From Novosphingobium sp. SG707 (lineage in GTDB: Bacteria > Pseudomonadota > Alphaproteobacteria > Sphingomonadales > Sphingomonadaceae): a stretch of 64,000 nt of DNA. Both the position numbers and the translations under genes were made by a program. Below, piece after piece: positions 15,766-24,770 of this stretch. The stretch lies in NCBI RefSeq assembly GCF_012275515.1, contig NZ_JAAZQL010000013.1:20949-84948 (forward strand), in the 5' to 3' direction. How positions within the stretch are numbered: position 1 is the stretch's first letter; each line of letters starts with the position of its first letter. The notes under the pieces were generated by a model. It saw only the letters and a list, made by a program, of their open reading frames with translations, was not told the DNA's origin and searched no databases.

Positions 15766-16974
15766 TCAGGCGCGCTCGAAAATGGCGGCAAGACCCTGAC
15801 CGCCGCCGATGCACATGGTTTCGATGCCATAGCGGCCATTGCGCCGGTGCAGTTCGCGCATCAGATTGGCCAGAATGCGGCCCCCCGTGGCGCCGATCGG
15901 GTGGCCCAGCGAAATGCCCGAACCATTGACGTTGAGCATCTCGTTGCGGCTGTCATCCGCGCTCCAGCCCCAGCCTTTGAGACAGGCCAGAACCTGCGGG
16001 GCAAAGGCCTCGTTCAGCTCGACCAGATCGATATCGTTCCAGCCCATGCCGTTGCGGGCAAACAATTTCTCCACCGCCGGCACCGGCCCGATGCCCATGC
16101 GCGAAGGATCGCAGCCCGCTGCCGCCCAGCTATGGAACCAGCCGATAGGCTCCAGCCCCAGCTCGGCCAGCTTGTCCTCGGCCACGACCAGACAGGCCGC
16201 GCCCGCATCGTTCTGCTGGCTGGCATTGCCCGCCGTGACCACGCCATCCTTTTCGATCAGCGGCAGCTTGGCGAGCGATTCCGCCGTGGCGTCCTCGCGA
16301 ATGCCCTCGTCGCGGGCAAAGATGATGGGATCGGCCCGGCGCTGGGGCACGGCGACGGGCACAAGCTCATCGTCGAACTTGCCCGCCGCCCATGCGGCCG
16401 TGGCGCGCTGATGGCTGAGCGCGGCATAGGCGTCGCATTCCTGACGGGTGATGCCATAGTCGCGGGCCAGATTGTTAGCCGTCTCGATCATGCCCGAGAT
16501 CACGCCATAGCGCGCAATCGGCTGCGACATCACGCGCCCGCGCGTCAGACGGTCATGCATGGTGGTCGAGCCCGAACGCGCCCCCCAGCGATGGTCCATC
16601 GAGTAATATTCGACGTTGGACATGCTTTCCACGCCGCCCGCGATCACCACATCAGCCGCGCCCGTCTGGATACGCATCGCGGCATCAATCACAGCCTGAA
16701 GCCCCGAACCGCAGCGGCGATCCAGTTGCACGCCCGGAATGCTTTCCGGCAATCCGGCGGCCAGCGCCGACCAGCGCCCGATGCAGGGCGCCTCGCCATT
16801 GCCATAGCCTTGGGAAAAGACCACATCGTCGATGCGTTCGGGATCGAGTTTGGTGCGCTCCATCAACGCCTTGATGACAATGGCGCCCAGATCGCCCGCT
16901 GAGATGGATTTCAGCGACCCGCCATATTTGCCGACGGCGGTGCGGATGGGGGCGACAATCGCGGCTCTGCGCAT
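15766..16974 (-). CDS. Acetyl-CoA C-acyltransferase (thiolase)
   Basis: A 402-residue thiolase. The nucleophilic cysteine is in DRRCGSGLQAV near residue 90, VELNEAFAPQVLA near 315, the histidine in GSGISLGHPIGATGG near 360, and the second cysteine in TMCIGGGQGLA close to the end. All key residues are intact. It is the last gene of a seven-gene minus-strand operon, 19 bases after an acyl-CoA dehydrogenase, so it likely performs the thiolytic step for that set. It is clearly different from the thiolase at 8607, so the island has two thiolases probably serving different chain-shortening steps. Confidence 0.95.
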   Translation of the reverse strand: MRRAAIVAPIRTAVGKYGGSLKSISAGDLGAIVIKALMERTKLDPERIDDVVFSQGYGNGEAPCIGRWSALAAGLPESIPGVQLDRRCGSGLQAVIDAAMRIQTGAADVVIAGGVESMSNVEYYSMDHRWGARSGSTTMHDRLTRGRVMSQPIARYGVISGMIETANNLARDYGITRQECDAYAALSHQRATAAWAAGKFDDELVPVAVPQRRADPIIFARDEGIREDATAESLAKLPLIEKDGVVTAGNASQQNDAGAACLVVAEDKLAELGLEPIGWFHSWAAAGCDPSRMGIGPVPAVEKLFARNGMGWNDIDLVELNEAFAPQVLACLKGWGWSADDSRNEMLNVNGSGISLGHPIGATGGRILANLMRELHRRNGRYGIETMCIGGGQGLAAIFERA

Positions 16975-16993
16975 GGTAAACTCTCCCTCCCGC

Positions 16994-18145
16994 TCAGGCC
17001 TGTTCGGCCTGACGGATCATCGCCTTGGCGATGATGGTTTGCTGGATCTGGCTGGTGCCTTCGTAAATGCGCAGCAGGCGCACATCGCGATAGAAGCGTT
17101 CGACCTTGTACTCGGCCATATAGCCCGCGCCGCCAAAGATCTGCACTGCGCGGTCGGCCACCCGGCCCACCGCTTCGCTGGCGTGATATTTGAGGGCGGA
17201 GCATTCAAGGCTGACCTTCTCGCCCGCATCGAACCGCGCCGCGACCGAATTCATCAGCGCCTCGGTGGTCAGCATATCGACCTTCATATCGGCCAGCAGC
17301 GCCTGCATCAGCTGGAAATTGGCGATGCGCTGGCCAAATTGCTTGCGCTCCATCGCATATTGCAAGGCCATGCCGATCAGCCGGTCGCACATGCCCAGCG
17401 CCACGGCGGCAATATGGATGCGGCCCCGGTCCAGCACCTTCATCGCGGTTTTAAAACCCATGCCCGGCACGCCGCCGATGATGGCGCTGGCGGGCACGAT
17501 CACATCCTCAAGGATGACATCGGTGGTGACCGCGCCCTTCTGGCCCATCTTCTTGTCCGGCTTGCCCAGCGAAATGCCCGGCGTGTTGGCGGGCAGGATG
17601 AAGGCGGAAATGCCGCCTGCGCCCTTATTGTCCGGATCGGTGCGCGCCATCAGGGTAAAGACCGAGGCGCGCGGGGCGTTGGTGATATAGCGCTTGGTGC
17701 CGTTGATGCGGTAATGGTCGCCCTCGCGGATGGCGATGGTGCGCAAGGATGCCGCATCCGATCCGGCATCCGGCTCGGTCAGGCCAAAGCTGGCGATGGC
17801 CTCGCCGGTGGCGAATTTGGGCAGCCATTCGGCTTTCTGCTCGGGCGTTCCGTCCATGACGATGCCCTGGCTGCCGATGCCCACGGTCGTGCCGATCACG
17901 CTGCGAAACACGATCGAGGCGCGGGTCAGCTCGCGGATCAGGCCCGCTTCCTCGGCCATGGTGCAGCCAAGACCGCCAAATTCCTCGGGCACGGAAATGC
18001 CGAAAAGACCCATTTCGCGCATCTGGTCGATGATTTCGGCGGGGACAGCATCGGCCTCTTCCACCGCGTCTTCGGCCGGGATCAACCGTTCGTCGACAAA
18101 GCGGCGGACGGTGTCGCGCAGCATTTCAAAGGTTTCTGCGTCCAC
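16994..18145 (-). CDS. Acyl-CoA dehydrogenase
   Basis: A 383-residue enzyme with complete short-chain acyl-CoA dehydrogenase signatures: GLTEPDAGSDAASLR near residue 130, RKQFGQRIANFQ near 270, QIFGGAGYMAEY near 335, and the catalytic-base motif LLRIYEGTSQIQQTI near 360. It oxidises an acyl-CoA to a trans-2-enoyl-CoA and passes electrons to ETF. Unlike the pair upstream at 21232 and 22374, this one looks self-sufficient as a homotetramer. It lies 32 bases after the hydratase gene and 19 before the thiolase. Confidence 0.95.
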   Translation of the reverse strand: MDAETFEMLRDTVRRFVDERLIPAEDAVEEADAVPAEIIDQMREMGLFGISVPEEFGGLGCTMAEEAGLIRELTRASIVFRSVIGTTVGIGSQGIVMDGTPEQKAEWLPKFATGEAIASFGLTEPDAGSDAASLRTIAIREGDHYRINGTKRYITNAPRASVFTLMARTDPDNKGAGGISAFILPANTPGISLGKPDKKMGQKGAVTTDVILEDVIVPASAIIGGVPGMGFKTAMKVLDRGRIHIAAVALGMCDRLIGMALQYAMERKQFGQRIANFQLMQALLADMKVDMLTTEALMNSVAARFDAGEKVSLECSALKYHASEAVGRVADRAVQIFGGAGYMAEYKVERFYRDVRLLRIYEGTSQIQQTIIAKAMIRQAEQA

Positions 18146-18177
18146 GGGTGAAACTCCTCATGGGTTGAAAGGGAAGC

Positions 18178-19002
18178 TCAATATTCGACGCCGGCCAGCA
18201 TCGCGTCGGCCCCGTCCGCGCGGATTGCGGCCAGTTGGCCCGGCGCGGCCTCACGCAGGATGATGGGCGCGCCGCAGAACATCGGCGCCACCGCGCGAAA
18301 GGCATAGGCGTGCGGGCGCGGGCCATGGCGACAGGCATGGGCAAACAGGCGCGTGGCGGTAAACGGCCCATGCACGACAAGGCCCGGATAACCTTCCTCG
18401 CCCTGCGCATAGGGCAGGTCGTAATGGATGCGGTGGCTGTTGAAGGTGACGGCGGAAAAACGGAAGAGATCGACGCTGGTGGGGTTCCAGATCGCGTCCT
18501 CGGCAGCGGGCGGCACGTCGGTGGGGACCACCGCGGGCGTGGCCGCGCCCGCATCGCGATAGACGATGGTTTGCCGCTCGGTAACGCGGATCTGGCCCGC
18601 CTGTTCGATGGTGTGCTCGACCTGCAGCAGGATCAGGTCGCCGCTGCGCCCGGATTTGTATTGCAGGTCGCGGATGGTCGAGCGGCGGGTGGCGGGCTGG
18701 CCCAAGGTCAGCGCTGCGCCAAATTCCATCCGCCCCGCCGCGAACATGCGCCGGGGCAGGGAAATCGGCGGCATGAAGCCCCCGCGCTTGGGATGGCCAT
18801 CCGGGCCGATCTGATCGGCCGCCGCGATGGGCAGGAAAAAGGCCCAATGGGCGAGCGAGGGCTGATGCGCCTCGACATCAAGGCTCTCGCCAATCGCGGC
18901 GGCAAAGCGGCGCAGCGCTTGCGGGTCCAGCACCTCATGGCGGACTTCCTCGCGCCCGATCCATGTGCGCCAATGCGCCAGATCGTCTTCGGCAATGCTC
19001 AT
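18178..19002 (-). CDS. FAS1-like/MaoC hydratase, mesaconyl-C4-CoA or itaconyl-CoA hydratase-like
   Basis: A 274-residue protein with two hot-dog domains: an N-terminal FAS1-like dehydratase half (about 1-145) and a C-terminal MaoC-like half with FNSHRIHYDLPYAQGEEGYPG near 195-215 holding the expected Asp/His pair. Proteins of this layout include mesaconyl-C4-CoA hydratase of Chloroflexus and itaconyl-CoA hydratase of Pseudomonas and Yersinia. The CaiB gene upstream overlaps it by four bases, as expected for a CoA-transferase/hydratase pair acting on a branched dicarboxylate. A generic 3-hydroxyacyl dehydratase is the alternative. Confidence 0.8.
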   Translation of the reverse strand: MSIAEDDLAHWRTWIGREEVRHEVLDPQALRRFAAAIGESLDVEAHQPSLAHWAFFLPIAAADQIGPDGHPKRGGFMPPISLPRRMFAAGRMEFGAALTLGQPATRRSTIRDLQYKSGRSGDLILLQVEHTIEQAGQIRVTERQTIVYRDAGAATPAVVPTDVPPAAEDAIWNPTSVDLFRFSAVTFNSHRIHYDLPYAQGEEGYPGLVVHGPFTATRLFAHACRHGPRPHAYAFRAVAPMFCGAPIILREAAPGQLAAIRADGADAMLAGVEY

Positions 19003-20207
19003 GCCACCAGTCCTTCATCATGCAGCCGCCCGATGGCGCCGCCATCCAGCCCCAGAACCTGCGCCAAAACCTCATCGGTATGCTGGCCAAGTCGGGGTGC
19101 AGGGGCGAGGGGGCCGCGCGCTTCATCGGCCAATGTCGCGGCGGGGCCGGAGGCGGGATAGGTCAGGCCGCTGGGGTGGGTTAGCGATTGGAACAGCGGA
19201 TTGGTGGTGAACAGGCGCGGGTCTTGGGTCACGGCCTGATGCAGGCTTTGATATTGGCCCCATGTCACGCCGCCCGCGTCAAAGGCGGGCTTCAACGCTT
19301 GCGCATCGCGCCGGGCAAAGGCGGCCTCGAACAGGGGGAAAAGCGCGGCGCGATGGGTGAAACGCGCGCCCTCGTCGCGGGCAAAGCTGACGCCCAGCGC
19401 GGCCTCAATGGCGCCCACCGCCTCGGACAGGTCCAGCACTTTGAGCAGGCCCGTCCATTGGCGCGGGGTAATGGCCACCACGATCAGGCGCTGTCCATCG
19501 GCGGTGACGAAATCGCGGCCAAAGGCGCCGAACAGATCATTGCCCATCCGGGGCCGGTCGCCGCCGGCCAGCACCTCGGCCACCTGGCCCAGATGCGAGA
19601 GGCTGCTGGCGGCAAGGTCGGACAAAGGCACGCGGATTTCCGCGCCCACGCCCGAAGCGCGCCGCCGCAACAGGGCCGAGGCCGCCGCAAAGGCCGCATA
19701 GGCCCCGCCCAGCAGATCCCATGCGGGCAGGACATGATTGACCGGACGGTCATCGTCCGCTGGCCCCGTCATCTGCGGCACGCCCACGGCGGCGTTGATC
19801 GTGTAATCCACCGCAGGCGAGCCATCGGCCCAGCCCATCACGCGCACGGTGATGATATCCTCGCGCCGGATCTTCAGCGCCTCGTGGCTCAGGAAACCCT
19901 TCACCGGATAATTGGTCAGGAACACGCCGCCCTGATCCCCCGGCGCGGTGGCCAGCGCCACAGCCAGTTCGCGCCCTTCCGGGCGGCCAAGGTCGAGCGC
20001 GATGCTCTTCTTGCCCTTGTTGAGGCCCTCCCAATAGAGGCTGGAGCCATCGGGGGCGAGCGGCCAGCGGCGATAGTCCGGCCCGCCGCCGATGGCGTCG
20101 AAACGGATCACTTCCGCGCCCATCTGCGCCATATGCAGCCCGGCGGAAGGCCCGGCGATAAAGGCCGCGCCCTCGACCACGCGCAGGCCTTTCAGCAGAT
20201 CATACAT
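18999..20207 (-). CDS. CaiB/BaiF family (class III) CoA-transferase
   Basis: A 402-residue class III CoA-transferase. The N-terminus reads LKGLRVVEGAAFIAGPSAG, the linker has NKGKKSIALDLGRPEG, and the catalytic aspartate is probably in LPAWDLLGGAYAAF near residue 168. Close neighbours in family trees include intramolecular mesaconyl-CoA C1-C4 transferases, which would suit the adjacent hydratase; the sequence alone does not decide this. It overlaps the MDR reductase by eight bases upstream and the hydratase by four downstream. Confidence 0.9.
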   Translation of the reverse strand: MYDLLKGLRVVEGAAFIAGPSAGLHMAQMGAEVIRFDAIGGGPDYRRWPLAPDGSSLYWEGLNKGKKSIALDLGRPEGRELAVALATAPGDQGGVFLTNYPVKGFLSHEALKIRREDIITVRVMGWADGSPAVDYTINAAVGVPQMTGPADDDRPVNHVLPAWDLLGGAYAAFAAASALLRRRASGVGAEIRVPLSDLAASSLSHLGQVAEVLAGGDRPRMGNDLFGAFGRDFVTADGQRLIVVAITPRQWTGLLKVLDLSEAVGAIEAALGVSFARDEGARFTHRAALFPLFEAAFARRDAQALKPAFDAGGVTWGQYQSLHQAVTQDPRLFTTNPLFQSLTHPSGLTYPASGPAATLADEARGPLAPAPRLGQHTDEVLAQVLGLDGGAIGRLHDEGLVA

Positions 20208-21228
20208 GGGCCGGTTCCCCCAGCTTGACCAACGTGCGGCCCAGATTGTCGCCGCTGAAGAGACCGTTGAAGGCGGTCAGCGCGTTTTCGATGCCTTCAT
20301 GCACCGTCTCGGCCTGACGGATCAGGCCCGCCTTGTGCCAGGCGATCATGTCGGACAGGAATTGCGGCTCCAGATCCTTGTGATCCAGCACGATGAAGCC
20401 CTCCATGCGGATGCTCTTGGTCATCAGCATGGTCAGGTTTTTGGGCACCGTGGGCGCATCGGTGACATTATATTGCGAGATCATGCCGCAGATAGCGAAG
20501 CGCGCATGCTTATTGGCCAGAGCTAGCGCAGCCTGAAGGTGATCGCCGCCGACATTCTCGAAATTGACGTCGATGCCCTTGGCGCCCAAGGCTTTCACCT
20601 CGCGAGCCAGCGCCTTGGTCAGGTTGGGTTCGGCCTTGTAATCAATCGCCGCATCGACGCCCACCGTGTCGAGCAGGAAGGCTTTTTTGCGCGCTCCGCC
20701 CGCTGCGCCAATGACCTTGCAGCCCTTGATCCGCGCGATCTGGCAGGCGATTGAACCCACCGCGCCCGATGCCGCCGAAACAAACACCACATCGCCTTCG
20801 CGCAAGGCGGCAATGCGGATCAGCCCGGCATAGGCGGTCAGGCCCGTCGATCCGGCAAAGCCCAGATAGGCGGAAGGGGGCAGGGCATGGCGGTCACGAT
20901 GCTCCAGCACGGCGGCGGGGGCGTTTAACACCTCGCGCCAGCCAAGGCGGGAGAAGACCAGATCGCCGGGTTTGAAATCCGCGTGGTTCGAGGCGATAAC
21001 CTCGCCAATCGCTGGCCCCTCCATCGGCGCGTCCAGCGCGAAGGGCGGGACGTAACTGCGCGCATCGCTCATCCGCCCGCGCATGGCCGGATCGACCGCC
21101 ATGAACAGGTTGCGCACCTGCACCTCGCCGGGGGCGGGGGGCGGCACGTCGCGCGCGACAAGCGCAAAATCCTGGGCCACCGGCGCTCCAACGGGTCGGC
21201 GGATGAGGTGAATCTCTCGCGATTGCAT
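20200..21228 (-). CDS. Zinc-independent MDR oxidoreductase (CurA/prostaglandin reductase-like)
   Basis: A 342-residue medium-chain reductase. The family-typical AVDPAMRGRMSD near residue 48, the nucleotide-binding VSAASGAVGSIACQIARIKG near 150 and the substrate-site GMISQYN near 245 are present; no structural-zinc cysteine cluster is seen. Relatives reduce the double bond of alpha,beta-unsaturated ketones with NADPH. In this operon it may reduce an enone or enoyl intermediate. It is four bases from the acyl-CoA dehydrogenase upstream and overlaps the CaiB gene. Confidence 0.9.
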   Translation of the reverse strand: MQSREIHLIRRPVGAPVAQDFALVARDVPPPAPGEVQVRNLFMAVDPAMRGRMSDARSYVPPFALDAPMEGPAIGEVIASNHADFKPGDLVFSRLGWREVLNAPAAVLEHRDRHALPPSAYLGFAGSTGLTAYAGLIRIAALREGDVVFVSAASGAVGSIACQIARIKGCKVIGAAGGARKKAFLLDTVGVDAAIDYKAEPNLTKALAREVKALGAKGIDVNFENVGGDHLQAALALANKHARFAICGMISQYNVTDAPTVPKNLTMLMTKSIRMEGFIVLDHKDLEPQFLSDMIAWHKAGLIRQAETVHEGIENALTAFNGLFSGDNLGRTLVKLGEPAHV

Positions 21229-21231
21229 CGT

Positions 21232-22359
21232 TCAATATCCGTTGAGGCGCGCCCAGCGTTCGCGGTGGAAAGAGGAGGAACCATAGGCCTGTTCGGCCAC
21301 GCGGGACCGTTTGAGATAGAGGCCCGCGTCATGCTCATGTGTCATGCCGATGCCGCCGTGCAACTGCACCATTTCGCATGTGATGCGATGGGCGGTTTCA
21401 TTGGCCATCGCCTTGGCCAGCGAGGCGAGCGAGGACAATTGCGGATCATCGGCGTCAATCGCGGCCAGCGCAGCCTCAACCGCCGAACGGGTCAATTGCA
21501 ATTCCCCGAACATCTCCGAGGCGCGATGCTGCAGCGCCTGAAACGATCCGATCAATTGTCCGAACTGGACGCGGGTTTTGAGATAATCCAGCGTGGTTTC
21601 AAACGCCTGCGTGGCAAGGCCGAGCAATTCGGCAGCCTGTCCCACATAGGCGCGGTCGAGGATGGCGGACAGGAGGGCATTGCCATAGCCCAGAACCGCA
21701 TCATCGGCCAGCACTACGCCGTCAAAGCGCAGCAAGGCCGGGCGGCGCGCGTCGATCTGGTCGAGCGGTTCGCGGGTCAAACCGGCGGCATCGGCGGGGG
21801 CGAGGAACAGCATGGTGCCGTCCTCCCCGCAGGCGGCCGCGATGAACAGGTCCGCCCCCATGCCATCGGCCACCGGGCGTTTGACGCCATCGAGACGCCA
21901 GCCATTCGCAACCCGCGTGGCGGTCAGTGCGAGGGCCTCCGGCGCATGATGCGCCCCTTCGTCCACCGCCAGCGCGCCGATAATCGAACCATCGGCCAGA
22001 CCCGGCAGCCATGCGCTTTGCTGCGCAGCATTTCCGCCAAGGCGCAAAGCGCTGACCGCAATCATCGCGCTGCTGAGCAAAGGCAGGGGCGAGAGCGTGC
22101 GCGCCAATTCCTCCAGCACGAAGCCGAGGCTGAAAGCGCCGAAATCGCTGCCGCCATGCGCCTCGGGGACGAGGATGCCGCTCCAGCCCATGGCCGCCGC
22201 TTCGCCATAGGCGTCGGCGTCAAAGCCGGTGGTGGCGTCCTTGCGTCCGCCGCCGCTGTGGTCATACAGGCCCCGCGCCACGCTCACCGGCATCCGGTCG
22301 CGGACCCATTGCGACACCATGTCTTTGAGCATGGTCTGTTCTTCGTTCAACACGGCCAT
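21232..22359 (-). CDS. Acyl-CoA dehydrogenase, small non-canonical subunit
   Basis: About 375 residues with the acyl-CoA dehydrogenase fold (RVQFGQLIGSFQALQH near 255, VQLHGGIGMTHEHDAGLY near 340) but degenerate active-site motifs. The usual TEPxxGSD loop reads LAVDEGAHHAPEA, and the C-terminus has RSRVAEQAYGSSSFHRE where YEGTxxIQ would be. This resembles the partner subunits of actinobacterial FadE heterotetramers in steroid side-chain breakdown. The gene lies 14 bases after another acyl-CoA dehydrogenase that has an intact flavin motif, supporting a two-gene alpha2beta2 enzyme. The start MAVLNEEQT at 22359 is used; in-frame codons upstream lie in the neighbour. Confidence 0.85.
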   Translation of the reverse strand: MAVLNEEQTMLKDMVSQWVRDRMPVSVARGLYDHSGGGRKDATTGFDADAYGEAAAMGWSGILVPEAHGGSDFGAFSLGFVLEELARTLSPLPLLSSAMIAVSALRLGGNAAQQSAWLPGLADGSIIGALAVDEGAHHAPEALALTATRVANGWRLDGVKRPVADGMGADLFIAAACGEDGTMLFLAPADAAGLTREPLDQIDARRPALLRFDGVVLADDAVLGYGNALLSAILDRAYVGQAAELLGLATQAFETTLDYLKTRVQFGQLIGSFQALQHRASEMFGELQLTRSAVEAALAAIDADDPQLSSLASLAKAMANETAHRITCEMVQLHGGIGMTHEHDAGLYLKRSRVAEQAYGSSSFHRERWARLNGY

Positions 22360-22373
22360 CGCGCGCGTCCCCC

Positions 22374-23543
22374 TCAGCGATCCGGCAGGCCGAGCGAGCG
22401 CTTGGCCGTGATGTTGTTCTGGATTTCGTAGCTGCCGCCATAGATCGAGAAGGCTTTGGAATGCAGCAGCGCGCGGGTGGCCTCGCGCGCATCGGCCGGA
22501 TAGGCATCGCCCGACCAGCCAAGGCCATCGGCCCCCAGCACCTCGACCAGCAATTCGGCGCGGCGCTGGACAATGCCCGACCACAGGTTTTTCAGCGTCG
22601 AGACGCCATTGCCGGGGCCGCCGTTGCGCGCCTCCTCGTTAAACCTGCGCACGGTTTGCAGATAGGCCGTATGGCGCATGGCATTATGGACAATGCGCGC
22701 GCGCGCATCCACATCCGCAATCCGCCCCTCCTCATCCGTACCCAGCATCGCATGGGCGATGGGGGCCAGCGGGGTCACATCGGTCTTGACCTCGGACAGG
22801 CTGGAGCGTTCAAATTGCAGCAGGCGCTTGGCGATGTTCCAGCCCTGATTGACCGCGCCGACCAGATTGCCCTTGGGCACTTTCACATCGTTGAAGAAAA
22901 CTTCGCAGAAATGGGTCGATCCGCTGATGAGGACAATCGGACGCGCCTCGACGCCGGGCGATTTCATGTCGATCAACAGGAAGCTGATGCCGCCATGTTT
23001 GACGCTGGTGTCGGTGCGCACAAGGGCAAAGCACCAGTCGGCCTGATCGGCGCCCGAGGTCCAGATCTTCTGGCCCGACACCACCCAATGGTCGCCCGCA
23101 TCGACGCATTTCATTTGCAGCGAGGCAAGGTCGGATCCCGCGCCCGGCTCGGAAAAACCCTGACACCAGCGCAGTTCATGGGTGGAAATGCGGGGCAGAT
23201 GTTGCAGCCGTTGCTCCTCCGTCCCGAATTCCAGCAGCGTCGGGCCCAGCATCATCGTGCCATAGGAACGGATCGGGTTGAACGCGCCGATGGCGGACAA
23301 TTCCTGCGCGATGATCTTGGCCTGCGCGGGTGAAAGTCCGGCCCCGCCATAGGCTTTATCCCATGTCGGCGTGCCCCAGCCTTTGTCGGCCATCGCTTTG
23401 CGCCAGGCCTGAAAATCCTTGCTGGCGGCGGCGGCATGGGCATCACCCTGAAAGATCAGCCCGTTCACGCCTGTCAGTGCCGGCGGGAAGTTGGCGGATA
23501 GCCAATCGCGGACCTCCTGTCTGAATTGCTGGTCTTCCATCAT
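22374..23543 (-). CDS. Acyl-CoA dehydrogenase, large subunit of a probable heteromeric pair
   Basis: About 389 residues. QGFSEPGAGSDLASLQM near residue 130 binds flavin; the C-terminus has SIYGGSYEIQNNITAKRSLG, the FadE-type ending. PRISTHELRWCQG and the DQADWCFALVRT segment are typical of the FadE28/34 branch. It is the first gene of the operon that ends at 15766. Two adjacent ATGs at 23543 and 23540 follow a GGGCGGG stretch; upstream in-frame codons up to 23681 run over a putative operator and were not used. With 21232 it likely forms one oxidase acting on a bulky acyl-CoA. Confidence 0.9.
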   Translation of the reverse strand: MMEDQQFRQEVRDWLSANFPPALTGVNGLIFQGDAHAAAASKDFQAWRKAMADKGWGTPTWDKAYGGAGLSPAQAKIIAQELSAIGAFNPIRSYGTMMLGPTLLEFGTEEQRLQHLPRISTHELRWCQGFSEPGAGSDLASLQMKCVDAGDHWVVSGQKIWTSGADQADWCFALVRTDTSVKHGGISFLLIDMKSPGVEARPIVLISGSTHFCEVFFNDVKVPKGNLVGAVNQGWNIAKRLLQFERSSLSEVKTDVTPLAPIAHAMLGTDEEGRIADVDARARIVHNAMRHTAYLQTVRRFNEEARNGGPGNGVSTLKNLWSGIVQRRAELLVEVLGADGLGWSGDAYPADAREATRALLHSKAFSIYGGSYEIQNNITAKRSLGLPDR

Positions 23544-23639
23544 CCCGCCCGGTTTTTGTTGTGAATCTGTTTCGGGGCCGGTCGCGGCCGGCTCTGCTTC
23601 GATGTTGATCTGTAAGCGATGCGGAGACGCTAGGCTAGT

Positions 23640-23651
23640 GATATTTTGCAT
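23640..23651. promoter_or_regulatory. Candidate operator GATATTTTGCAT
   Basis: It shares GATATTTTGCA with 14691-14703 and lies about 100 bases upstream of the minus-strand acyl-CoA dehydrogenase operon start. Confidence 0.35.
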
Positions 23652-23830
23652 TGCAGGGCAGAATTGAGATAAAATTTTCATTCATCGCCGGGGCGAAATC
23701 TGCGCCTTTGGTAAGGTTTCAGGGCGGGAGCTTTTGGATTCTAGTGTCATAAAATAATGAAATATAGTCATATAATTGATATGCGAATGCCGCCGATTGA
23801 CAGCTTCATGGAATAACGTAACTGTACCGT

Positions 23831-23842
23831 AGTGCAATTTTG
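23831..23842. promoter_or_regulatory. Candidate operator AGTGCAATTTTG
   Basis: The GTGCAATTTT core is shared, on the opposite strand, with the palindrome at 24714. It lies 50 bases before the enoyl-CoA hydratase start. Confidence 0.35.
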
Positions 23843-23891
23843 ATGGGGCGCACACAAAGTGGCGCGCCCGATTCCAAAGAGGCTGCCTTTC

Positions 23892-24686
23892 ATGAGCGAT
23901 TCCCAAACCTGCGTCCTCTTTGCCCTGGAGGATGGCATCGCACGCATCGTCCTCAACCGCCCGGATCAGTTGAATGCGATTACGGTGGGGATGCATCAAA
24001 GGCTGGCCGAAATTCTCGACGAGATCGAGGCCTGCGCGGATCTCCGGGTGGTTCTGCTGACCGGGGCGGGGCGCGGCTTTTGCGCGGGGCAGGATCTGGG
24101 TGAAAGGCCGGTCGAACAGGAAGGGCCGCTTGATCTGGGTGAGAGCATCGAGCAGCGCTATAATCCGTTGATCCGGCGTCTGGCGCGTTTGCCGGTGCCG
24201 CTCGTCTGCGCGGTCAATGGTGTGGCGGCGGGGGCGGGGGCGGCGCTGGCGTTGATGGGCGATATGGTGATCGCCGCGCAATCGGCCAGCTTTATCCTTT
24301 CCTTCGCCAGGATCGGTCTGATGCCTGATTGCGGAATGAGCTGGCTGCTGCCCCGCCTGATCGGCCAGCCTCGCGCGCTGGGCATGGCGATGACGGGCGA
24401 GCGCATCACCGCCGCCCGCGCGCAGGAATGGGGCATGATCTGGCAATGCGCGCCCGACGAGGATTTTATCGAGCATGTCGACGCGCTGGTCTCCTCGCTG
24501 GCCGCCGCGCCGACGCAGGGGATCATGGCCGCGCGTGATGCGATTCGGCAAAGCTGGGCCCGCGATTTCGACGCCCAGCTCGACATTGAGCGCGATGGCC
24601 AGCGCCGCCTTGGCCATACCCAGGACTACCGCGAGGGCGTCAGCGCCTTTCGCCAAAAACGCCGCCCACAGTTTCGCGGCTGTTGA
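23892..24686 (+). CDS. Enoyl-CoA hydratase (crotonase family)
   Basis: A 264-residue crotonase. LNRPDQLNAITVGMHQRL near residue 25, GAGRGFCAGQDLG near 65 and NGVAAGAGAALALMGDMV near 115 are the standard oxyanion-hole and active-site blocks; ARIGLMPDCGMSWLLPR follows, as in PaaG/PaaF-like isomerase-hydratases. The glutamate usual at the second catalytic position appears as aspartate in PDCG, which is common in PaaG-type isomerases. The start at 23892 has AAAGAGG upstream; an in-frame ATG at 23859 lacks a good ribosome site. It stands before the MFS gene with an 84-base gap containing a palindrome. Confidence 0.92.
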   Translation: MSDSQTCVLFALEDGIARIVLNRPDQLNAITVGMHQRLAEILDEIEACADLRVVLLTGAGRGFCAGQDLGERPVEQEGPLDLGESIEQRYNPLIRRLARLPVPLVCAVNGVAAGAGAALALMGDMVIAAQSASFILSFARIGLMPDCGMSWLLPRLIGQPRALGMAMTGERITAARAQEWGMIWQCAPDEDFIEHVDALVSSLAAAPTQGIMAARDAIRQSWARDFDAQLDIERDGQRRLGHTQDYREGVSAFRQKRRPQFRGC

Positions 24687-24713
24687 TCTGCGTTAAACGT
24701 TGACCTGATTTAA

Positions 24714-24734
24714 AAATTGCACGAAGGTGCATTT
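24714..24734. promoter_or_regulatory. Palindromic candidate operator upstream of the MFS gene
   Basis: AATTGCAC-GAAG-GTGCATTT: arms TGCAC and GTGCA are perfect and the flanks nearly so. It shares the GTGCAA half-site of the other elements and sits 37 bases before the chosen GTG start. Confidence 0.5.
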
Positions 24735-24770
24735 ATTGTGCCGTCCATAAGGCCTCATGGGAGAGTTTTC

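Larger units (their letters stand above)
23544..23891. other. Divergent control region, 348 bases, AT-rich
   Basis: This non-coding gap separates the acyl-CoA dehydrogenase operon from the enoyl-CoA hydratase gene. It holds GATATTTTGCAT at 23640, AGTGCAATTTTG at 23831 and, near 23745-23785, a strikingly AT-rich stretch with repeated TCATA/ATGA elements. No gene was seen in it. Confidence 0.6.

Noticed and set aside
20200..21228. The MDR reductase as an F420-dependent enzyme
   Set aside because: It has a normal NADPH-type VSAASGAVGS binding motif, so NADPH is the simpler cofactor.
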